A DNA stretch of 64,000 nt from Agapetus fuscipes (taxonomy: Eukaryota > Arthropoda > Insecta > Trichoptera > Glossosomatidae): positions 7,812,001-7,876,000 of the forward strand of contig OX637343.1 of NCBI GenBank assembly GCA_951799405.1. The letters are read 5' to 3'. Both the position numbers and the translations under genes were made by a program. A model generated the notes under the pieces. It was given only the letters and a program-made list of their open reading frames with translations. It searched no databases and had not been told where the DNA came from. Below, one piece after another: positions 16,901 to 27,355 of the stretch (positions are counted from its first letter, which is position 1; the number at the start of each line of letters is the position of its first letter).

Positions 16901-18716
16901 ACCTCCGCAACCATACTTCTTCTTCCTCAGTCTTTCTCGTTCCTCTCTTAATATCTATGGGAATAATAATAATAGGATGATTTATTTGGTGAGCGCTGTT
17001 TTTGTGTGAATCACATCTCAAGAGCCCTCTGCGAGCTTGGTCGTCGCTATAGAAAGTGGCAATACTCAAGCAAGACCCAGTTGCTGTAAGGTTGGATGGA
17101 CCTTTAGTGACCGGACTTTGGTACAGGTTTATGAATTTTGCAACCCAAGGAAGAGCATATTTGAAAATACGATGCATATCCAGAAAGTAAGTGTACTAGG
17201 ACTCTCAGGACTGGATGGATTTTATTTTCAACATGTTGGCTACATTTCCGTGTAGCCTGACCTTTCTCCTCCACATCAAGACCGGTTTGAGGTGAGTATT
17301 TTGAAAAGTGTCAAAGCCACAACACGTTTTGTGAAAAAGGACAATCCAATCTCCCGCCAAGTGCAAAATACCGCCGGGCAAGAGTTTTTGAGGCGCTGCA
17401 AACTTCTCCGCTCAAATTTCTCTGCTCCATCATTACTGGAGATGAAACTCTGGTTGCACACTACACGCCTGAAACCAAAAGGCAGTCTCAACAGTGGCGT
17501 CACACCTCTTCACCCTCCACCAAAAAGTTCAAAACCACAATTTCAGCCAAGAAAATCATGGCATCCGTGTTTTGTGACTGTCAAGGCATAATTTTAATTG
17601 AATATATGCCTCAAGAGAAGACCATCAACTCTGCAATATACTGTGAGACCCTAAAAAAATTGCGGAAATTTGAACCCACAACATTGCATTTACGAGCCGA
17701 AGAGTTACAACTAGACTACGGACCGGTCGGTCTATATATATATGTGACGTCACCTGTCCGGGCTAAAGACAGTACAGAGCATCTAAATCTAATATAATCT
17801 AAATCTAAGCTGCAAAGATATGTATCATTTGAGATTCATATTAAATGCATTCCCACAAGCAGACATGCATAATTTCACGCTTACACATGCCGCATGTGGA
17901 CCTACAATATAAAAAACCCAATCTCAAATGAACATAAGCCCTGCAACTCTTGCCGACCTTCCCTGAAGCAGGGGTGACATTGGCAAAGTGAACCATTTTT
18001 TACAGTATGGGTGGTCAGCCGCATACCAACCTATCATTTGGACCGGTCCGTAGTCCAGGTGGTAACACTTCGGACTCGTAACTGGAAGGTTGTGAGTTCA
18101 AATCCCGGCGGAGCACAAAAAAATATACTGTTTATATTTTCAAATTTGCTCTTCGCTGGGTTGAAAAATTCATAAACCTTTACCAAAAGACCGGTCATCA
18201 AAAGGTCCATCCAGCCTTTACAACAACTGGGTCTTGCTTGAGAATTGGCGCTTTCTACAGCGACGACCAAGCTCGCAGAGGGCTCTTGAGGTGTGATACA
18301 CACAAAAACAGCGCTCACCAAATAAATCAGCCTAATTTAATTTTTTTTTTAATCAGTCAAGGAATAATTAAATATTATGTAGCTAGTTTGAAAAGACACT
18401 TAGGTACACCGTCCTGTATTTAGCATTACCGTCAAGTGTATATATACCTGTATATAACAAATTTATTTAAGAAAAAATAAGTTTCTTTATTGTTTCCATA
18501 CGTCGGAAGATGTAAGATGATATTATTTTCCAGGCCAACTACACAGTGCAGAATGTGGCCGCCAACGAGGTGGTTCACCTGCTGACGGGAGACAACTTCT
18601 TCTACGAGCGCGTGGCCATCACACTGGAGTGGTTCACGGAGCACGGCTCTGCCTGCTGCCTCAAGGTCATGTGCGAGTCCAAGCCCATACAGAAGAACAA
18701 GGGAAGGAAGACATAG
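10992..18716 (+). CDS. Small secreted DUF1091-type protein
   Basis: Four coding exons, all phase 0: 10992-11093, 15246-15413, 16494-16637 and 18534-18716; 198 residues. The start at 10992 gives a signal peptide (MFGHSVLISMVLFVFVLG); in-frame ATGs at 10977 and further upstream are alternatives. Exon 1 ends at GTAAGA. Exon 3 carries the family core: INVQLWKDGGFKPFYYQ, then RDPCHTIL and NCLVKK. Six or seven cysteines suggest disulphides. The known family (insect MTF/CheB-like, related to ML lipid-binding folds) includes secreted proteins that bind lipids or pheromone-like ligands; a role here is only inferred. The family name rests on recall of the LW-P-Y-C spacing. Intron 1 hosts a 3.56-kb hAT element. 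Confidence 0.78.
11295..14856. mobile_element. hAT-type non-autonomous element with internal tandem array
   Basis: Inverted termini begin CAAGGGCGTCGCCA (left) and end TGGCGACGCCCTTG (right), with C-rich subterminal tracts (GCAGCTGCCCCCCCC and TTGCCCCCCCTGCG). The 8-bp target duplication TCTCTATT is intact on both sides (11287-11294, 14857-14864), which is the hAT mark. Length 3562 bp. There is no transposase reading frame; most of the inside is the array at 11960-14475. A small hairpin lies at 14752-14813. Confidence 0.9.
11960..14475 (-). repeat. ~400-bp tandem array of family C-derived units inside the hAT element
   Basis: The marker TAGAATAT followed by AATCTAAGTTGCA recurs at 12369, 12780, 13443, 13834 and 14236, a spacing of 391-411 bp with one irregular 663-bp step. 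Each unit holds one complete family C copy (reverse) plus a truncated C head (AATCTAAAGTTGCAAAAAAAG...GGCAAATGTCATTTCACG). Seven C-like cores can be counted. Confidence 0.8.
15473..15840 (+). mobile_element. SINE-A copy 3 (with a stray tail piece)
   Basis: The tRNA-like head CATAGTCCAGTCATAACAC and GGATCCCGGCGGAG starts near 15605 and runs through the body to GATGACCAAGCTCG at 15835. A separate body piece, GGTGAGCGCTGTTTTGTGTG, lies at 15478. Located in intron 2 of the DUF1091 gene. Confidence 0.65.
15843..16145 (+). mobile_element. SINE-B (tRNA-derived) copy 1
   Basis: Head TCGATAGGTCAGTTGGTAGA with B-box-like GGGTTCGATCC, then the family blocks GTGTCAGAAATGATTTCCCG, TATTTCAAACCCAAAATAAA, GGAGCTGGGAA, AAGGCCGGCCCCCTTACCTG-like and AAGAAGTTACACTATATG. 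It abuts SINE-A copy 3 head to tail. It is not a tRNA gene. Confidence 0.75.
16146..16445 (-). mobile_element. SINE-A copy 4
   Basis: Reverse-oriented body (AGCGCTGTTTTTGTGTGAAT, GCCCTCTGCAAGCTTG, AAGACCCAGTTGCTGTAA) and a mutated head near 16385-16445, ending about 50 bp before the exon 3 acceptor of the DUF1091 gene. Confidence 0.65.
16970..17740 (-). mobile_element. SINE-A copy 5, split by a mariner fragment
   Basis: The body runs from 16970 to about 17175 and stops at GAGCATATTTGAAAATA. The tRNA head (reverse) resumes at about 17665 with TTTGAACCCACAACATTGCA and ends ACTACGGACCGGTC at 17735. About 490 bp of mariner-like sequence lies between the halves. Confidence 0.65.
17177..17664 (+). 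pseudogene. Mariner transposase fragment
   Basis: Frame-shifted pieces give the mariner catalytic-domain hallmarks: TGDETLVAHYTPETKRQS, then TSAKKIMASVFCDCQG-like, and EYMPQEKTINSAIYCETLKK. The first catalytic Asp is in the GDE motif. The N-terminal half of a ~345-residue transposase and both termini are missing. No intact frame joins the pieces. Confidence 0.75.
17787..18035 (-). repeat. Family C repeat
   Basis: A near-complete copy from (AATCTA)n and GCTGCAAAGATATGTATC to GGTCAGCCGCATACCAACC; very similar to the copy at 30640-30893, so probably recent. Confidence 0.75.
18035..18345 (+). mobile_element. SINE-A copy 6
   Basis: One of the best preserved copies: GGTCCGTAGTCCAGGTGGTA head, GAGTTCAAATCCCGGCGGAG B-box region, complete body, and an AAATAAATCAGCCTAAT end. 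It directly abuts the family C copy upstream. Confidence 0.75.
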
Positions 18717-18779
18717 ATGCATTAATACTCTGCGCTGGTTGGAAGAGACTACTGTACTTCCTACTTTTTGTATCTTCTT

Positions 18780-19270
18780 CTTGTTCTTCAGCCTTTCTCG
18801 GTCCACTTCTGGACGTAGGCCTTTTCCAATCTTCTCCACGTTTGTCTATCAGCTGCTGTATTCAGCCATCCTCTGCCAGCAGTTCTCTTGATGTCATCCA
18901 GCCACCTCAGGGCTGGAAGTCTCATCACCACGGTAATTCTTACCTACCGAATATCAATAATATTTGTATGTAGACTAATCAGCTGTTCACTTGCAGCCAT
19001 CTTGGATTGACAGGTCTTCATACAGATACTATGGGTATTCAGTAGGTAAGAATTGTGGTGATGAGATTTACAGTCCAGGACATCCTTGACTGGTCTTGTC
19101 TTGCGACGTGACCTGCCCAGCGCCACTTTAACCAGGCCATGCGCTGTACGACATCAGTGACACCAGTGTGTCTGCGGTTTGGAACCCTGTCTCTGAAGCT
19201 GATTCCCAGCATCCTCTTTTCAATAGCTCTTTAGCACATCCTCAGTCTGTTGGTGCTACCTTTTGTTTCC
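18780..19270 (-). mobile_element. LINE reverse transcriptase C-terminal fragment
   Basis: Minus-strand translation gives WLDDIKRTAGRGWL and RLEKAYVQKWTEKG before a stop, and, further upstream, KWRWAGHVARQDQSR. These are characteristic end motifs of insect LINE polyproteins. It is split by an inverted-repeat element at 18920-19066 and is not intact. Confidence 0.75.
18920..19066. mobile_element. Small MITE inserted in the LINE fragment
   Basis: Inverted ends of about 30 bp: TCTCATCACCACGGTAATTC on the left and GAATTGTGGTGATGAGA on the right. Removing it restores continuity of the surrounding LINE frame between KWRWAGHV... and ...WLDDIKR. The target duplication is not certain. Confidence 0.6.
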
Positions 19271-19824
19271 AAGCCATAGAAAGGGAACTGGAAGCACATA
19301 TGATTCATAGGCATTTTCTACTTTTGGATAGAGATCGGAAATTTCATTTCACTGTTCCATTGGTTACATCATTTAAGTAATATTAATTTGGCTCCTGCTC
19401 GGCCAACAACTACATCACCCCTAGAGTCGCCCTGTGAATCATTATCTAGTCTTCCTGGTGTCTTTCCACAGGACACTCCTGCACTGTGTTACGGTTTGTT
19501 CACTTGTTGCACAGTCACATTCTGGGAGATCCGTCTTGTCCTATTTCCACAATAGGCAGTTAAAACACCCTTGGTTAGTGGTCAGTGATAATTCTGTTGA
19601 ACCCAAACTTTTCGAGGGAGGTTGCAGCCTGTAATCTCTGATGATGTATTTGCTTCTCATCGGATTTGCGCTGTTCCATCTCTCCAAGCTTTGCGCAGGT
19701 TAAAAATTGTTTAAATTCTCTGACCAAATAGGTTTCCTGGACCTAAGGCGCTACACTGATGGGCAAAAGATATCTCGCAAAGCAGGGATTTCCCTGAGAC
19801 TATTGTGGGGCAATAAATTAAATA
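19271..19824. other. Intergenic stretch, nothing recognised
   Basis: About 550 bp after the LINE fragment with no clear gene, repeat or RNA. Short frames present have no family features. Confidence 0.4.
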
Positions 19825-20105
19825 TATTGGACCGGTCCGTAGGTTAGTGGTTAACATTTTGGACTCATGATTGGAAGGTAGTGGGTTGGAATCTCGGCAG
19901 AGCACAAAAATATATTTCATTTTTCAAATATGCTCTCCGCTGGGTTGAAAAATTAATCTGCCTTTACCAAAGGCCAGTCACCATAGGTCCATCTAGCCTT
20001 ACACCAGTGGGTCTTGCTTGAAAATCTACAGCGATGATCAAGCTCGCAGAAGGGCTCTTTATAAAAAAACAGCGCTGACCAAATAAATCAGCCTAATAAT
20101 AATAA
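19825..20105 (+). mobile_element. SINE-A copy 7
   Basis: GGACCGGTCCGTAGGTTAGTGG head, worn B-box, body blocks and a GCCTAATAATAATAATAAA tail that shows the family's (ATA)n 3' end. Confidence 0.7.
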
Positions 20106-20754
20106 TAAATCTTTATTCCAGCCTAGTCACGCGGTATTATGGAGTAACATAAAGGGGATATTCATTAGGATAGCACAGTGTTACACCCTGTTCACACAGC
20201 ACGCAGTCTGTCTGGTTTGTCCATGGTTTTTTTTCCATCTGGTGCCGGATTGTAAGCCTAGTATTAAGCCCATCAGAATTTGTGCTGTGTGAAAGGGGCG
20301 TTAAGGCTGTTCTTTGTCCAATCAAGATTTGAAATAGTTGTTTTTAGTTTTCACTTGATTAATAATTGTTTTGTAGTTTGTACTTTTTAAGTTGTTTTGT
20401 ATCCATGAATAATTAATTACCCAGTGGAATTAAGATCTTATCTTCTAAATCATAATTTAGTCCACCATAACTTTTTTTACCGCACTTACCTACATGAAAA
20501 TTGTTTACATTCTGTACTCGATTATAAAATAATCTGTCATATGAATCAACTCTAATTCTTTTTTGATCTTTCTTCTTCTAATCTAATACATAAAATTGAA
20601 TGTAGTATATACGTTTGTTTGTCCTGTATGGACTCCTAAACTATTGAAAAAATTGCGATGAATCTTACATGAGTTATTGTTTACATGCCAACTTAAGTCT
20701 TCTGTATAAAAAAACTGGAGCAATAAAGCAAATAAGAGCAGAAATGTGCTTAAA
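20106..20754. other. A+T-rich intergenic stretch
   Basis: No gene, structured RNA or shared repeat was recognised here. Confidence 0.4.
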
Positions 20755-20900
20755 CTATTTTCACCTTATGACGGAGAAATTCTTAGACTAAAAGAAGTTT
20801 GCAAGGACTCAACAGTGGAGACATATCTGGGGAGATACTGACCACCCCTAACAGAATGGCGGCATGATGCAATAACAGTAGCCAGACGAGCCACCACAAG
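20755..20900 (+). mobile_element. LINE 3' fragment
   Basis: Broken frame with LKEVCKDSTVE followed by an LTEWRHDAITVAR-like segment. It matches the end of the LINE family seen near 7560-7660 and 54085-54390. Confidence 0.45.
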
Positions 20901-21681
20901 AGGTGGCAGGTTACACCTGGTATTTTATAAATTATCTAAATTTGTCCTCAACATTATCCCTACAAATATTTTTAATTCTTTTTTCTGTGATAAATATTAA
21001 AGAATCAAAAGTTCTTTCATTCAAATTTATTATATCTCATTTAAATCAAGCATTCAAACGAACATACATGTTTTTTTTGTAGTATAACAAAGAGTAAAAA
21101 AATCACTACTGTAGCTTTTTCCAAGTGATTCATCCAGTCTCACAGCAAATGGGTCTTGCTTGTGTTAGTGCTCTTCCGTCTTCGGGTGTTATAAACCTGC
21201 AAGCTCTCATATTCAATGAGAAATAAAAAAAAATGTAATTTTCAAGTTAATATAATAGTTGTAAGATTGATTTACATGGCCACTTAACAAAGTCTACAAA
21301 AACCAGCCAACTCCAGATTGTGAAACAAAATGAAGTCAATTGATTTATACACGACATACCTACAGTCTACAGAAATGAAACAATTAAAATAAATGTTGTG
21401 CAACAATATTATGCACTGTTGTGCAGCACCACACGACTATTGTAAGCAATGCTCCCAAAAAGTTTGATATCACATAATACAGCATTTCCTTAAAATGTAC
21501 TTAAGTTCTCAACGATACACAACATTGCACAAAAATGTATGCGGTTTCTCCGCAGTAAAAAGCATTGTTTAAGTTTTACAATATATCAGAAAAATGTACA
21601 ACATTTGAGCGACATTGTACAACATCACACAACAGTGTTAAACATTTCTTAACAATTTATAACGTTGCCCAATGCTTTATG

Positions 21682-21913
21682 AGGCTATCAGGGCAATGTG
21701 GTGTAATCCACAGTTGAGGTTTAGTGGTGTTTTGTCGTAATTTTCATGCCTTATTATAGTAGCTACCAAATCAGAAGTGGTGTAAGATAGTTTAGCTATT
21801 GAAAAAGAGCTTTTCACTTTTGATTTGGTAGATACTGTAATATGGAATGAAAATTATGCCAGAACGCCACTAAACCTCAATTGTGGATTACACCAATATT
21901 GCCCTGATAGCCT
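21682..21913. mobile_element. MITE with ~90-bp inverted repeats
   Basis: The left end reads AGGCTATCAGGGCAATGTGG, the right end ATTGCCCTGATAGCCT. The arms continue inwards through the GAGGTTTAGTGG and ACCAAATCA blocks on one side and their complements on the other. It sits inside or beside a minisatellite. The target duplication is unclear. Confidence 0.75.
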
Positions 21914-21919
21914 AATGTC

Positions 21920-22090
21920 CGCAACAATATACAATGTTTTGCAACGATATCCATAATGCTGCAGAACAATAAACAACGCCGCACAACAATATACAATATT
22001 TTGCAAAAATATCCATAATGTTCCACAACAATATACAATGGTTTGCAAAAATATCCATAAGGTTGCGCAAAAATATACAATGTTGCAAAA
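21920..22090. repeat. 42-bp minisatellite (ACAATATACAATG type)
   Basis: ACAATATACAATG-like starts at 21924, 21986, 22028 and about 22070, each followed by TTGCAAAAATATCCATAA. The last steps are 42 bp. Related CAACATT/ACAATG words extend upstream to about 21400, on the other side of the MITE. Confidence 0.7.
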
Positions 22091-22741
22091 AAAAGTTATA
22101 AAAATTCAACATACATCAAAAATGGCAACGTATAAGTTTTAACATTTGTGTACACAAAATGTAGACACATGATGAGATCAGAACTATGATATAGGAAAAA
22201 TAAATAAAATGGGAATTGGTTCATTTCTGCAGCGTGGTGGCGATATTAAGATCTATAATACATTTGTATGATACATGAAGTGTAAAATATGTAGTCAACA
22301 CTAAAACCTATCACTTAACTCATTTATAAATAGAAAATAATATAATCTTCGTCCACATTTAAGATTTGAATTGTATAAAAAGAAATCTAAAAATATGATG
22401 ACTTCTGGAAATAAACATATGTATATACCCGCGAGTATAAAACATTGCGTGAACTCACCTCGATTGGGTGCATAGAAAAATTTATGAAAGGTATAACAGC
22501 ACCCTAAGGCAAGGTATTTTCAACGTTAGTTATATTTTAGTTAACTATTACCTTCAATTGACTCCAGTTCGAGTTAACTGAAAACCTAAAAGACCCAAAG
22601 TGACAAGCCCCGCCCCAAATCTTAGAAATGACTACAATGCCAACAAATAACTGGTCAAAATCAAATGTATAACCTTCATAAAGCTGAAAAATAACAAAAA
22701 AATGTTAAATTGGCAGAAATTTTGATGTCCTATCTATAATA

Positions 22742-23290
22742 ATCTAAGTTGCAAAGATATATTAACATTTAAGACTCATTAAATGCAAGCCCGCAAACAG
22801 ACACATCGCACGCTTAATCATAAAGAGAAATAACTCAAAAAAGAAGAATGTTGGGAAATCACGTTTGTAGTTCAGACAACCAGTACAACTTGTATGGAAT
22901 GAAAAAGGCGACCGATGTTTTATCTCGGTCATATTCGTCCAAATTGAACGGCCGTCGCATACTACCTATTCTTCTCACATTGTTCTTGCGTTTTATTACA
23001 AAATTTCGATTTTCCCAATTTTTGAGTTATTGCTCTTTATTATTAAACGTGCGACATGTAAGTTCGTGCTTACAAATCTAAATCTAAGCTGCAAGGATAT
23101 GTCTCATTTGAGATTCATATAATTAATGAAACAAATGCTGCCTGTTAAATAAAAATCAAAACCGCAAATGAACACAAACCCTGCAACTTTCGCTGACCTT
23201 CCCTGAAACAGGGGTTTCATTGGCAAAGTGAACCATTTTTTACAGTATGGGTGGTATGCTCATACCATGCTATAAGTCAAGGAATATCTT
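22742..23290 (-). repeat. Family C repeat nested in a MITE and itself interrupted
   Basis: The tail end starts ATAATCTAAGTTGCAAAG and the head end is CATACCATGCTATAAGTCAAGGA. The host sequence shows a short TATCT repeat on both sides, compatible with a 5-bp target duplication. Interrupted at 22807-23053. Confidence 0.7.
22807..23053. mobile_element. 247-bp MITE, ACAT target, copy 1
   Basis: Inverted ends CGCACGCTTAATCATAAAG and CTTTATTATTAAACGTGCG. Flanked by ACAT at 22803-22806 and 23054-23057. Length identical to the copy at 50931-51177. The interrupted family C word is CAGACATGTA in other copies, so ACAT is a real duplication. Confidence 0.9.
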
Positions 23291-23529
23291 TACATCAAAA
23301 ACAAACAGCTGCTGTCAGTAAAGATGACGTTGTCTTGAAAATAGTTAGTAGCTATTTACTGGCGGAATTCGGTGAGTTAAACATTTACTAAAATTTCATT
23401 TTAGTAAACTTAGTGATTTAGTATGCATACATTTTGTTTTATACAATCGAGTGGAGTTTACGTAATGTTGTACTTGGGGTATTGCATGAAAATAAATAAA
23501 AATAATAACAATAATCCTAAAGGAATTAT

Positions 23530-23720
23530 GACTGGATACCCGAGCGGAAGAATATCAGTGGGAAACCCAGACAGAGATCAGAGAGGGATGCAGCGCAGCT
23601 TCTCCAGGTGACATGTTGGAAGTCGGCCGCTGAGGACAGGAGGAGCTGGAAGAGGTGAATGTTACAAGAGGCCAAGGAGAGACATGGATTGTCGGGCCAT
23701 CGGGGGAAGAATAAAAAACC
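23530..23720 (+). mobile_element. LINE C-terminal fragment
   Basis: A frame-shifted stretch giving WKSAAEDRRSWKR and LQEAKERHGLSGH, typical LINE tail wording. No complete domain remains. Confidence 0.5.
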
Positions 23721-24983
23721 AAGATTGATTTTTAAACAATTCAAATCTCTACAAGATTTTTTTACAAGATTCAACTTTATAATGCTCCAATACAAACTTA
23801 AAATACAAATAAAAGTAAATCCTAAAATAGGACACATTTGATTTTCCAGAAAATTCATAAACTCATACCCCTAACTCAAAAAAAGGTTATAATTTTCATG
23901 CAAAATTTTCCACACAAAAAGTAGGTTTAAGCGTGACCAAATCTAGAACAAATCTGTTAATACCATAAACAAAGTTTTCTAATTCGAATTCTTCAAAATT
24001 ACAATGAATTCAGTAGTAGTTTTAGACAAAAAAAGTGTGGCCTCATATGGCCAGATTGCTAGGAACCCGACTAATTTTGTTTGCTTTTTTTTAAATAGAT
24101 TTGTGAAGATGGATGCAATTCACCCACCTATTTTGCCTGGCCACAAACAGATATGAACAATATCAATAATAATTTATTATTTAATATTTTTTGTAAAATA
24201 TTAATTAAAAACTACCCAATGACATCTCTTGAACCAGGGTCGAAGTTATTATCGATAGGACAAGACGCAGACGGAGTTGGAAACAGCGTTAGTGTCAATA
24301 ACGCAAATTCAAGCACTAATGCTTCATTCCCTCGACCATCCCAGCGACTATAATACTTTGTTACTGGTTGCTAAGATCCTTAGTTACGTAGACCTGCGAC
24401 GTTTGTCTGCCGAGAAAACATCAAATTTGATACATAGGTTCTGAGTCCATTTAAAGGTGTAACAGTATTTGATTTCTATACATTATTTTATGGTTTGTAT
24501 CACAGTGTTCCAGTGAATACTCACTAAAAAGTATTGTGTTGCCGATTGCGTAAAATACCATTAATATTTATTACGCAACAATACTTCGGTTTGAATCATT
24601 GATCAATATAAAAGATATAGATGGAGCAACTGAGCCGTTTTGTGTACCAAAAAGAGTGCACCCTAGGGCGTCATCCTTATACAAACAAGGTCTTATTATA
24701 ATAATTTTCCAAGCAACCGTGATGTTGCCTCTTTTTCACATAGGACATTAATATTTTATGTTTAATTTTTTCATTGTTTATCTATAATTGTGTGTCCATG
24801 GCACATTCATTACTATGGGAAGAAACAGACTTATTTCATCTATGTCTTATTTATATTGATAGATGGTTTGAATCAAATGATTTGTTTAAAAATAAAAACA
24901 CAGTAATCAACATTTTTATTCCAAAATGAGATAAATACATAGAAAATCAGGAAATGCAACATTCTTTGCTTACATCCATCCAG
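23721..24983. other. Intergenic stretch with faint family E words
   Basis: Family E-like GCCAGATTGCTAGGAACCCG (24050) and GGTTGCTAAGATCC (24368) are present. No gene was recognised. Confidence 0.35.
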
Positions 24984-25260
24984 TCGATAGCTCAGTTGGT
25001 GGAACGCTTGTATTCAAAGCCAGAGGGCTAGGTTTCGATCCCAACCAAGGGTGTCAGAAATTATTTTCCATTTCGGTGTTTATTTCAAGCCCAAAAATCA
25101 TGGAACCAGTAAGGTTTACTCCAGAAATGAGAATCTGCCACCCGAGAGCTGGGAAACCTTCAAGTAATGTTCCCTTTTGGAGGCAATGCGGTAAGAAGTA
25201 GCACTGTATGTTTGGCTAAGTTGCATCACGTTTGGGCTACATGTATTCGTCTCACTTTTG
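24984..25260 (+). mobile_element. SINE-B copy 2
   Basis: TCGATAGCTCAGTTGGTGGA head, GTTTCGATCCCAACC B-box region, GTGTCAGAAATTATTTTCC, GAGAGCTGGGAAACC and AAGAAGTAGCACTGTATG blocks. Confidence 0.7.
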
Positions 25261-27355
25261 ACACAAATCCTAGATTTCTGTCTTTAAAATTCAATGTTAA
25301 AATGCGCTTTGCGAGGTATGACGGGAAAAAATGTTTTCTTTTAAAACAAGCAGTAAATATGTATGTTTACAAATTAATCAAATTCAAAATATATATGTTC
25401 TTAAGAGTAATAATTAAAATAATGTTTCCACTATGGTATCACTAAAAATTTGACTCTTTTATGATAATAACTAAGATATCACTGTTATGAATTTAAAAGT
25501 TAAATTAAATTATTGTTATACAAATAATTATTATAAAGTTAACTCCTTTATCCAATTTTTATACAAAATATTATATATGGTACAAGATTAAGAGTAATTG
25601 TAAAAATATAGACAGGTAACTTAAACTGATAAAACTGATATGATTAATTCAAAATAATCCTGCTTTGATTACTTCCCTTAGAAGAATATTGTACTGAGTT
25701 TTGGCTATGGTGGAGTCATCCCAAATGACACAAACAAGTTGTGGCGTCACACTGCCGCGTCAAAATGAAAGAAGAACTCATATTTTGTTATTGGTTGCTA
25801 CAAATTCTAGTTACATAGGCCTGCGGCCTGCAGAGAAAATTTTTAATTTGGAATATCTGTTGTGACTCCTTGAAAATAAAAGTCAATATATAGAAAGATG
25901 TTAGTGTATCGTATCCCCAGATCTGGGGTGCCGCAAGTCAAAAATATAATGGTTTGATTTATATATGCTATAATCTAAGTTGCAAGGACATATTACATTT
26001 AAGATTCATATAACATGAATTCCCACATGCGGACAAATATAAGTTTGCGCTTGCACATGCCGCAGCCTCATACCAGCCGATTACTCAAGGAACACAATAA
26101 ATATGCTAATGGATAATCTTCCCTACTTCCTATGTGTTGATAAACTGCCATAACTCAAAGATGTTTTAATACTAAAAATTATAAGTCGGCAAGGAACTTC
26201 AAACTCGTTTTTCTCAATTTGTCACTTTTTCACTTGTGACACCCTAAATCTGGCGATACCATATGTGAACAAGGTGTCAACACAAATGTTGAAATAAACA
26301 TAGTTTACTTTTTAAAATTTTTACACAGTCCTAACAAATAAATGATTTGAAATCACAATTTGCTTAAACAAAATTGACATTGCAATCTTTAAAAGAAATT
26401 GAAATCAAAAGGAAAAAAATAATAAATTAAAAATAAAATTTACCCCAAAATATACATATTTACACTGATTAGTACTTAAGAATTATTTAATAATAATATA
26501 AGCACAATGTACGCAAATTCAAAACCATTATTATTAAAAATTAATTTAGAACACATTGACTTTTACACTAACTTTACACATTCAATTCATTTAATTTTAC
26601 GCATCAAAAGGCAGAGATCTCTTAGAATACATCTTAATTATTCAAATGAAACATTGCCAGCATTTCTACCTGTCATTTATTTTATGCTACTTTGAAATTG
26701 GCATAAAAGTATTGATGAAAAATTAAAATAAACTACATATTAGTGTCGGACCATTCAGCCTACTTAAGATATTTATGGTGGAAAAAAATTACGCGTGACG
26801 CCGAGGTCCTAGGTGTCACAGGACCATGAAACATAGCTACACATCTGTACATAAGCTAGATTTATTTTGTGTTGAATTAACACCATTTGAAAAAAGTTCA
26901 AGAGCTGCCTTGCCAATTTTAAAAGTTTAATAGAATTTACATGGTTTTTTAAAAAAAATGTTTGAAAAAACTATGCGCAATTCTTTTAAGGTTTCAAAAC
27001 GAAACACAAAGCTTACGTAATGATTATTTCCACTTTTTTTGGCATTCGCAGAAGCATTACACAGATGTTAATCAAAACAGCTGAGAATATTTGCCCGGAA
27101 ATTGGCGTAAAACCAGTCAAAAATATTTTTTACACAAAAATTTACGCATGACTTTTTGAGGGTAATTTAAGTGTACTAAAAATAAGACTTATCATTTTTG
27201 CTCGTACAAAAAAAAAAATTGTAGTTCAAGTTCTTCTTATGAAGTGTCAGTTCAAAAGTTTTAACACAAAATTTACGCAGAGGCCGTCATATTCTTGCAT
27301 AAAACTTACGCAACTCTTCTTCAAGACTGTTTTAAATCATTCTTGGATGTTTTTT
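25261..27355. other. Intergenic, A+T-rich; one family C fragment
   Basis: A partial family C copy (reverse) lies at 25970-26095 and a family E-like patch at 25740-25870. The last ~500 bp would be the 3' UTR side of the RING ligase gene on the minus strand. Nothing else was recognised. Confidence 0.4.

Larger units (their letters stand above)
22515..23400. mobile_element. Second copy of the 2432-2919 MITE family, with nested insertions
   Basis: 22535-22740 and 23283-23395 align in order with 2508-2690 and 2668-2790 (TAACTATTAC, AAAGACCCAAAG, AAATCTTAGAAATGA, TCTTTACATCAAA, GCTGCTGTCAG). Between them sits a family C copy, and inside that a 247-bp MITE. Confidence 0.75.
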
